From contig JAMQCK010000146.1 of NCBI GenBank assembly GCA_024196135.1, positions 1 to 49,870 of the forward strand: a DNA stretch of 49,870 nt. Reading direction: 5' to 3'. Numbering within the stretch: position 1 is the stretch's first letter; each line of letters opens with the position of its first letter. The notes under the pieces are model-generated. The model searched no databases and had not been told where the DNA came from. It was given only the letters and a program-made list of their open reading frames with translations. Both the position numbers and the translations under genes were made by a program. The stretch comes from Pleurotus ostreatus/Saccharomyces cerevisiae fusant. Lineage: Eukaryota > Opisthokonta. Positions 44,071 through 49,870 of the stretch are shown here, piece by piece.

Positions 44071-44637
44071 TCACCCACTATACATCTGAGGGCTAGTCAG
44101 AACGAGCGATACCAGTAGAAGCAATCGGGAACTCACCTTAGGCTGAGTGAACTGGCGCATGATGGGCTCTTTCTTGGTGTGCAAGAAGTCCTTGAACGCC
44201 TGAATGCGAGCCGGAGGGTGCGGCAGAGCCTCCACCTTATCCGAGCAAGCGACTACCATCACAATAACGGGCTGCCCGTTTTTGAGCTCGCACTCGTACA
44301 GGCCTTTGCCATGAGACACCCCGGTCGCTGCCTCGAGACGTTCGAACCATTTATAAAGGGTGAAGCACCGATCGCCGTAGAAGCACTTTTCGCCCTTACG
44401 GTTCACGGGGGCCGCCTTACACGCGTTGTATATGTTCGACGTCGTAGTAACATAGCAGAGACCGTGATAGTCAGGAAGTTGGGTGTAGTAGCAGCCATGC
44501 AGGTCTTGGTGGACGTCTGCTTTATGATTGACCATGCCGCGGGAGATTACCATGCGGCGGACGTCGTCATCATTCTCGTCGCAGGTCCAGGTAGCCGCGC
44601 GCGAAGGGCTGTTCTCCAGAGCTGAGGATGAGGCCAT
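44071..44637 (-). CDS. Unknown family, array copy 5
   Basis: Exon 1 44637-44137 and last exon 44085-44071 (MetTyrSerGly-stop) give 171 residues. Blocks: WTCDENDDDVRRMVISRGMV, LCYVTTTSNIYNACK, CFYGDRCFTLYKWFERLEA, GLYECELKNGQPVIVMVVAC, PARIQAFKDFLHTKKEP. The TTTSNIYNACK segment resembles copy 1 more than the other array copies. The terminal intron is 51 nt and stop-free: retention would add VSSRLLLLVSLVLTSPQ before MYSG. The promoter has CACGTG and the adjacent conserved blocks. No signal peptide. Confidence 0.75.
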   Translation of the reverse strand: MASSSALENSPSRAATWTCDENDDDVRRMVISRGMVNHKADVHQDLHGCYYTQLPDYHGLCYVTTTSNIYNACKAAPVNRKGEKCFYGDRCFTLYKWFERLEAATGVSHGKGLYECELKNGQPVIVMVVACSDKVEALPHPPARIQAFKDFLHTKKEPIMRQFTQPKVSSRLLLLVSLVLTSPQMYSG

Positions 44638-44716
44638 GTTCGGTCAGTAGTGAACGAGATGACGGTGAAGGACAAGCCACGTTTGCGGGATGTGCCGCAA
44701 TCACGGAGCGACGCGC

Positions 44717-44722
44717 CACGTG
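44717..44722 (-). promoter_or_regulatory. CACGTG box upstream of copy 5
   Basis: CCACGTGG, 85 bp before the ATG, followed by GCTCCGTGATTGCGG. The similarity to the copy 2 promoter continues ~60 bp further upstream (gactcttatgt-like block). Confidence 0.5.
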
Positions 44723-44988
44723 GAGGTCACGCTCGTTCGATTTCGGGGCCAATCACAGGTCAGAATTGCCATGATACTCAGCTCTGGCGAAGAGGGCAAC
44801 ATAAGAATCAGATTCTCGTGAGTGCGATGGGTCAAGGACGTGGATATCAGCCGGATATCCAGCAAGAGCAGCGCAATGCACGAGGACACAAAAGGCTGGG
44901 GGAATGGGTATCATACAATGACAAGAGTACAAGTCGATGAGCACAGCGGCGAGCACTTCCGTCGATCCGGAAATTCTAAACGACCAGC

Positions 44989-45563
44989 TCAAGAGTACAT
45001 CTGAGAAAATTTTAGTACGTGCGCAACACTGGAAAGAGACAACTCGGAACGTACCCTGGGCTGATTGAATCGACGCACTACTGGCTCCTTGGTGACCCGC
45101 AAAAAGTCTTTGAACCTCTGGATACGCTTCGCGGGGCGCGGAACGGTTTCGGCTTGTCCGAGCAGGAGATGATCATCATCAAAAACAGCTGACCGTCCTT
45201 AAGCTCGCACTCATGCAGCCCATGGTCGTGTGAGATCCCGGTCGCTTCCTCCAGACGCTCAAGCCATTTGTAGATGGTGTAGCACTCATCATCGAAAAGC
45301 CACTGATCGCCGTCCTCCAACTCCTCATCCTCCTCGATCATCTTGCATAGATTGCATATGTTCATGTACGTGATGGCGTAGCATAGGCCATAGTATGGGG
45401 GGAGCTGGGCGTATTGCATGCCGAGCGCGTCGCGGTACATGCTCGCCGTCTTATTGACCATGCCGCGGGAGATGACCATGCGACGGACGTCGTCGTGGTT
45501 CTCGTCGTAGGTCCAGGTAGCCATGCTGGCGGTAGAGTTCGACGAAGCGGAGGATTTAGCCAT
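44989..45563 (-). pseudogene. Unknown family, array copy 6 (frameshifted)
   Basis: The first ~130 codons are good (MATWTYDENHDDVRRMVISR, LCYAITYMNICNLCK, WLFDDECYTIYKWLERLEEA, CELKDGQLFLMMIISCSDK). Directly after CSDK one base is missing relative to copy 10 (about 45150; ttcggctt here, ttccagctt there), which shifts the frame and gives a stop near 45078. Sequence after the lesion is still nearly identical to copy 10 and includes the terminal intron and last exon MetTyrSer-stop (45000-44989). It belongs to the WLFDDEC subgroup with copies 8 and 10. Confidence 0.75.
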
Positions 45564-45640
45564 GTACCCGGATGCAGCGTGCAAGATGATGGGAGAGAAC
45601 AAGGTGCAATCAGAGCCTAATCATCCACGGACCCACACGC

Positions 45641-45646
45641 CACGTG
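45641..45646 (-). promoter_or_regulatory. CACGTG box upstream of copy 6
   Basis: CCACGTGG 83 bp before the ATG, followed by GGTCCGTGGATGATT. Confidence 0.5.
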
Positions 45647-45912
45647 GGAAGGCCCAGACGCCTCATGCATCCCCGAGGTCCTTCAGCACCGTCGGTGATG
45701 GCGTGCAGGATTCAGAGTACGTGCGTTTTGGAGGTTTATGGGGCAGGAAGACGGGTCTGGTTGACGAGCAAACAAAACGAGTGTGGCAGCAATACAACGA
45801 TAGGCATAGCAGGGTATGGACAACGAGAAACGGATATGATACAACGAGGGGATAGCAAGCAACCACACAGACTTTCTCCACTCCTCCAATTGGAACGAAG
45901 CGCACGAGCGAC

Positions 45913-46472
45913 TTAGCTGCTGTACATCTAGCAAGAGGCGTTGAGCACCCATCCAGGATTTTGAACAAAGAACGCACCTTGGGCTGGTTGAACCTTCTCA
46001 ACATCGGCTCCCGAGCGATGCGCAAGAATCGCTTGAAGGCCTCGATGCGGGCGGCGGGGCGCGGTACGGTCTCTGCTCTATCAGAGCAGGCAATAACCAT
46101 CACCGTAATCGGTTGACCGTTCTTGAGCTCGCACTCGTACAAGCCGTAGTCGCGCGACACCCCAGTGGCCGCTTCCAAACGCTCGAACCACTTGTAGATC
46201 GTGAAGCACTTGTCCCCGAAGAAGATTCTCTCGCCATCGCGATCCACCTGCAAGGCCTTGCACAGGTTGTAGATGTTCGTATACGTGATCGCATAGCATA
46301 GGCCATAGTAAGGGGGAAGCTGAGCGTAAGAACGGCCTAGCCGATCCAGATGCACGTCCGCTTTCTGATTGAGCATGCTAGGGGAAAAGACCAGGCGCCG
46401 AAAGTCTTTGTCGCTTTCGTCGCAGGTCCAAGTGCAAGTGCGAGACTTTGAGGAAGCTGGGGAGGAGGCCAT
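45913..46472 (-). CDS. Unknown family, array copy 7
   Basis: Exon 1 46472-45978 and last exon 45927-45913 (MetTyrSerSer-stop) give 169 residues. Blocks: WTCDESDKDFRRLVFSPS (one of the few changes in the DVRRMVI motif), LCYAITYTNIYNLCK, IFFGDKCFTIYKWFERLEA, GLYECELKNGQPITVMVIAC, PRPAARIEAFKRFLRIAREP. The intron is 50 nt, so retention would shift the frame and add an unrelated hydrophobic tail of ~100 residues; the spliced form is preferred. CFFGD is IFFGD here, so the first cysteine of that pair is absent. Confidence 0.75.
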
Positions 46473-46552
46473 TCTCTGCTACGCAGTGGGCGAGATGACG
46501 GTAAGGGACAAGATGCGTGTGCGGGATTTGCCGCGATCACGGAGCTGAATGT

Positions 46553-46558
46553 CACGTG
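46553..46558 (-). promoter_or_regulatory. CACGTG box upstream of copy 7
   Basis: CCCACGTGA, 86 bp before the ATG, followed by GCTCCGTGATCGCGG. Confidence 0.5.
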
Positions 46559-46806
46559 GGCGTCACGCACATCCAACGTCGACGTCGTCCAGAGTTGCCA
46601 CACGAGCCAGCTCTACTGGTGAGCGCGACATGACTCTCAGACGCTAGTAAGAGCGGTGGATGACAGATTCGAATATCTGCACTAGTCACACAGGAGCAAT
46701 ACATGGCGCGGACGTGAACAAGGATGTGTATCTTAAAGCAACGGCGTAGTACACTTTAGCGCAGATATTTCTATCCATTTTATCCGAGTGCAGAGCACAC
46801 CCCGAC

Positions 46807-47367
46807 TCAATAGTACATCTGAAGGTATGCGTTTAGACTCACGAATGGGAAATAGCGCCAAGAACGCACCTTAGGCTGATTGATCCGGCGCACCACCGGT
46901 TCTATCGTAACACGCAAGAAGTCTTTGAAGGCCTGAATACGAGCGGCGGGGCGCGGAACGGTTTCCAAATTGTCCGAACAGGCGATGAGCATTATCAACA
47001 CCAGACCGTCCCTGATTTTGCACTCGTATAGCCCATTGTTGCGTGATATGCCAGTGGCTTCCTCCAGCCGTTCGAGCCACTTGTAGATGGTGAAGCACTC
47101 GTCGTCGAAGAGCCACTGATTGCCGTAACGGTCTACTTCAATGGTCTTGCACAGATTGTATATGTTCGTGTACGTGATGGCGTAGCATAGGCCATAGTAA
47201 GGAGGGAGTTGGGAGTATCGCATGCCGCGCGAGTCGCGGTGCACGCTTGCCTGTTTGTTGACCATGCTGTGTGAAATGACCATGCGCCGGACATCGTCGT
47301 GGCTCTCGTCGTAGGTCCAGGCAGTCGTGCGAGCGGTGACATTCAGCGAAGCCGAGAGTGCAGCCAT
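46807..47367 (-). CDS. Unknown family, array copy 8
   Basis: Exon 1 47367-46870 and last exon 46818-46807 (MetTyrTyr-stop) give 169 residues. Blocks: WTYDESHDDVRRMVISHSMV, LCYAITYTNIYNLCK, WLFDDECFTIYKWLERLEEA, ECKIRDGLVLIMLIACSD, PRPAARIQAFKDFLRVTIEP. It belongs to the WLFDDEC subgroup. The start MAALSAS is chosen for similarity to the other copies; an upstream in-frame Met would lie inside the conserved promoter block. The terminal intron (51 nt) is stop-free and would encode VRSWRYFPFVSLNAYLQ if retained. Confidence 0.75.
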   Translation of the reverse strand: MAALSASLNVTARTTAWTYDESHDDVRRMVISHSMVNKQASVHRDSRGMRYSQLPPYYGLCYAITYTNIYNLCKTIEVDRYGNQWLFDDECFTIYKWLERLEEATGISRNNGLYECKIRDGLVLIMLIACSDNLETVPRPAARIQAFKDFLRVTIEPVVRRINQPKVRSWRYFPFVSLNAYLQMYY

Positions 47368-47440
47368 GTTCGCGGATGCAGCGTGCGAGATGAAGGGAGA
47401 AGACAAAGCGCGTTCGCCTAACAATCACGGACCTATATGC

Positions 47441-47446
47441 CACGTG
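47441..47446 (-). promoter_or_regulatory. CACGTG box upstream of copy 8
   Basis: CCACGTGG, 79 bp before the ATG, followed by GGTCCGTGATTGTTA. Confidence 0.5.
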
Positions 47447-47714
47447 GTCGACACACGTTCACCGTCGCTCAGAAATTCTCAGGCGCGCCGATGGTGCCCA
47501 CGGGTACGAAGAGGGCTCAATAGCTCGAATGACATGTATGAGACACCGACCGTTTCTCAGCCCCAACTCAGGCAAGGCAGATTCGGCGATAATTCGAGAG
47601 ATCATCATAGCAGGGACAGCGGAACATGAATATGATACAGCGACAAGAAAACAAGTATATAGCATAGCGGCGAGCAGTTCCATCGATTTAATCCGAGAGC
47701 AATGCACAATCAAC

Positions 47715-48278
47715 TTAACAGTACATCTGAAGGTGAGAAATTAGACGCGCGAACAAAAGATACGACAAACAACTCACTTTGGGCTGGTTGAATTTTTTCA
47801 CCACTGGGTCTCGCTTGACGCGCAAGAACTTCTTGAAAGCATCGATGCGAGCCGTGGGACGTGGGACGGTATCCAGTTTGTCCGAACAAGAGATGACCAT
47901 CGAGAGTATCAGCTGCCCGTCTTTGAGCTCGCACTCGTACAAGCCTTTGCCGCGAGATATCCCAGTCTCTTGCTCCAGTCGTTCCATCCACTTGTATATG
48001 GTGAAGCACTCGTCGGGCCAGTGGCATCTCTCGCCGTCGTTCCACACCCGGAAAGCCTTGCACATGTTGTAGATGTTCGTATATGTGATGGCGTAGCACA
48101 AGCCGTAGTATGAGGGGAGTTGGGAGTAGTGGCGACCGAGCGAGTCTTGGTGAACATCCGCTTTCTGACTGATCATGCCGGGCACGATGACCATGCGCCG
48201 GATGTCTTCGTCATTCTCATCGCAAGTCCAGGTGGCCGCGCGCAAAGAGAGATTTTGCAAAGCTGAAGGAGAGGGCAT
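47715..48278 (-). CDS. Unknown family, array copy 9
   Basis: Exon 1 48278-47778 and last exon 47726-47715 (MetTyrCys-stop) give 170 residues. Blocks: WTCDENDEDIRRMVIVPGMI, LCYAITYTNIYNMCK, CHWPDECFTIYKWMERLEQE, GLYECELKDGQLILSMVISC, PTARIDAFKKFLRVKRDP. The CHWPDEC variant is unique in the set. The 51-nt terminal intron is stop-free and would encode VSCLSYLLFARLISHLQ if retained. The start MPSPSALQ is chosen by alignment to other copies. Confidence 0.75.
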   Translation of the reverse strand: MPSPSALQNLSLRAATWTCDENDEDIRRMVIVPGMISQKADVHQDSLGRHYSQLPSYYGLCYAITYTNIYNMCKAFRVWNDGERCHWPDECFTIYKWMERLEQETGISRGKGLYECELKDGQLILSMVISCSDKLDTVPRPTARIDAFKKFLRVKRDPVVKKFNQPKVSCLSYLLFARLISHLQMYC

Positions 48279-48358
48279 GGTCTGCGATGGAGCGAGCAAG
48301 GTTGAGGTGGCGGACAAGACGCGCTTGCAGGGTTCGTCGTGATTACGAAGCTAAATGC

Positions 48359-48364
48359 CACGTG
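48359..48364 (-). promoter_or_regulatory. CACGTG box upstream of copy 9
   Basis: CCACGTGG, 86 bp before the ATG; the following block is more diverged (GCTTCGTAATCACGA). Confidence 0.5.
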
Positions 48365-48633
48365 GTACATGGGCACGTTCGACGGTGTTTCCCTCATGGG
48401 TACTCAAGATGCCGATGAACGAGACTTGACTCGGGTAGACTCTCAGAGGGCCATGGGCCAGCTGTCCGAGTGCCTGCCCAAGATCGAGAACAGTAGCGTC
48501 GGCAGCGATGCGATGGATTTCAACAGAGCAGGGACATAGACAACACGAGTTGGGTATCATACATTGGCGAGGGAGAGCAGGTACATAGCACAGCAGCAAG
48601 CATTTCCATCCATCCCACACGAATACAGGAAAC

Positions 48634-49218
48634 TCAGTACATCTTAAGGTGTAATTAGACACGCACGTAAGAGATGTCACAAAATGCGCACCTTGGGCTG
48701 GTGGAATCGACGCACTACTGGCTCCTTGGTGACCCGCAAGAAGTCTTTGAACCTCTGGATACGCTTCGCTGGGCGCGGAACGGTTTCCAGCTTGTCCGAG
48801 CAGGAGATAACCATCATCAAAACCAGCTGACCGTCCTTGAGTTCGCACTCGTACAGCCCATTCTCGCGTGAAATCCCAGTGGCTTCCTTCAGGCGCTCGA
48901 GCCACTTGTAGATGGTGTAGCACTCGTCGTTGAAGAGCCACTGCTGGCCATCCTCATCCACCTCGACAGTCTTGCACAGACCGTATATGTTCATATACGT
49001 GATGGCGTAGCATAGGCCATAGTAGGGGGGAAGTTGGGAGTATTGCCTGCCGAGCGCGTCGCGGTACATGCTCGCCGTTTTGTTGACCATGCCGTGGGAG
49101 ATGACCATGCGTCGGACATCGTCGTCGTTCGCGTCATACGTCCAGGTAGATGCTACAAGTGGATCAGAAGTGGCGAAGGCGGCTTTTACAGCAAGCACGG
49201 CGTACCTTGAGAGCTCAT
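48634..49218 (-). CDS. Unknown family, array copy 10
   Basis: Three exons: 49218-49206 (MSSQ), 49152-48692, and last exon 48642-48634 encoding only Met-Tyr-stop; 160 residues. Main exon: ASTWTYDANDDDVRRMVISH, LCYAITYMNIYGLCK, WLFNDECYTIYKWLERLKEA, ECELKDGQLVLMMVISCSDK, PRPAKRIQRFKDFLRVTKEP. The terminal intron ends aag rather than cag and contains a stop in frame. The 3' half is nearly identical to frameshifted copy 6. The short first exon plus intron resembles copy 4. Two CACGTG boxes lie at 108 and 132 bp before the ATG. Confidence 0.75.
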
Positions 49219-49320
49219 GGTCGAAGTTGGTTGAGTGGCAAATGTACTCGACGTTGTGGTAATGAGGGTAGAAGACAAGAAGCGTGAACGTGGTGACGCT
49301 GATGGGGTGATGCCTGATTT

Positions 49321-49350
49321 CACGTGCAGCGCAAACGAGGCAATCACGTG
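49321..49350 (-). promoter_or_regulatory. Two CACGTG boxes upstream of copy 10
   Basis: CACGTG at 49321-49326 and 49345-49350, 24 bp apart. Spacing from the ATG is larger than in the other array copies because the 5' end is of the different, intron-containing type. Confidence 0.45.
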
Positions 49351-49870
49351 ATTGTGATCGTTGCCGCCACTTCGTTTGTTCGACATGATCCCCGACTCTC
49401 GAGTTTACGAGAGAGGAGGGTTTGTCCAGTGAAGATCGAGCTAGGCACCATGTACTTTGATGGGACGCTAGAAGCCAAATCTCGACGTGAAAGCGACGTG
49501 GTGACGCGCAGATTACGCCCTTTTCGACGACGTTCATTATTGCTCGTTATTTACCATAACCCTCGAACTCTACTGTCGTGTTCCCTGGCTTGAACAAAAC
49601 AGCCTTGCTTCCCTCGCCCCCTTTTGAGTGATACTCGACCTATTGTAGGCTACATTCGCCACCGGCGCTAGGACCCACCCTCGAGTCGAGCTTGCGCGAG
49701 CAGAGAGCCTTCAGCGTGAGTTACAACGTGAGCTCGCCGCTATCGAGACATATAGGCGGCCGCCCCAGTACCCCTTCGCTTGGTCATTACTCCTTTTCAC
49801 CGAGTCTCGCTCGAGCTCTTCGACGTGATCTTCATGCACGTCGTCAACAGAGATGCCGATCGGCGTGCTT
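49351..49870. other. Right edge, no gene resolved
   Basis: No family copy follows copy 10, so the array probably ends here on this side. A possible coding stretch at 49650-49720 (ARTHPRVELARAESLQ followed by a gtgagt donor) may be the start of a plus-strand gene running out of the window; too short to identify. Confidence 0.35.

Larger units (their letters stand above)
42250..49350 (-). repeat. Tandem array of eight copies of the unknown gene family
   Basis: Eight genes in the same orientation with starts at 42822, 43780, 44637, 45563, 46472, 47367, 48278 and 49218, so a period of 857-958 bp. Homology includes coding exons, the terminal intron, promoters and parts of the 3' spacers (for example gagcacttccrtcgat-like strings before several terminal exons). 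This is a local gene amplification. No transposase, integrase or terminal repeat is visible. Confidence 0.9.

Noticed and set aside
42250..49350. Array considered as a transposon or CRISPR-like repeat
   Set aside because: The unit is a spliced gene with its own promoter and ~0.9 kb period; there is no transposase, reverse transcriptase, terminal repeat, target duplication or short regular spacer.

Overview
The window looks like nuclear DNA of a filamentous basidiomycete, probably an Agaricomycete. The evidence is GC-rich genes cut by many short introns (about 45-60 nt, gtgcgt/gtgagt donors, cag/tag acceptors), close gene spacing, and protein types normal for that group. The assignment is inference; no marker gene or species-level signal is present. 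Exon boundaries below were placed by eye from splice consensus, frame continuity and family fit.

Layout: 0-3.1 kb has no confident gene (pyrimidine-rich DNA and one decayed-looking coding stretch). 3.1-7.8 kb: a divergent pair, an HMG-box chromatin protein (minus) and a PNUTS-like protein phosphatase 1 targeting factor (plus). 8.2-11.2 kb: a P-loop ATPase-like protein of a fungal expanded type. 11.6-12.2 kb: the first copy of an unrecognised small-protein family. 12.7-14.8 kb: a nucleolin/Gar2-like protein. 16.0-21.4 kb: a VHS-GAT endocytic adaptor (Lsb5-like), then an FHA, coiled-coil, tail-anchored protein (Far9/SLMAP-like). 22.3-26.7 kb: a LIM-domain-binding co-regulator with a huge Met/Gly/Gln/Pro-rich N-terminus. 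27.1-28.2 kb: a truncated relic and an intact copy of the unknown family. 29.5-32.7 kb: a Pmt2-type protein O-mannosyltransferase, divergent from an HSBP1-like gene (33.5-34.2 kb). 34.5-36.4 kb: a class-B bHLH-zipper regulator. 37.3-39.9 kb: an MFS sugar transporter, divergent from a transaldolase-family enzyme (40.5-41.8 kb).

The most unusual region is 42.2-49.4 kb: eight head-to-tail copies of the unrecognised family, all on the minus strand, one every ~0.9 kb. With the two dispersed full-length copies and the relic there are eleven members in 50 kb. Members share a ~160-175 aa cysteine-containing protein, an intron placed just before the stop so that the last exon encodes only 2-5 residues (usually Met-Tyr...), and a promoter with CACGTG 79-86 bp before the ATG in seven copies. 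Two array copies carry frameshifts. Four copies have terminal introns that are multiples of three and stop-free, so retention would add a hydrophobic tail. I do not recognise the family and assign it no function.

The other genes are mostly housekeeping (chromatin, RNA 3' end/PP1 control, ribosome biogenesis, endocytosis, ER glycosylation, sugar uptake and pentose phosphate metabolism). The array and the ATPase-like gene look like the lineage-specific, fast-evolving part of the locus.
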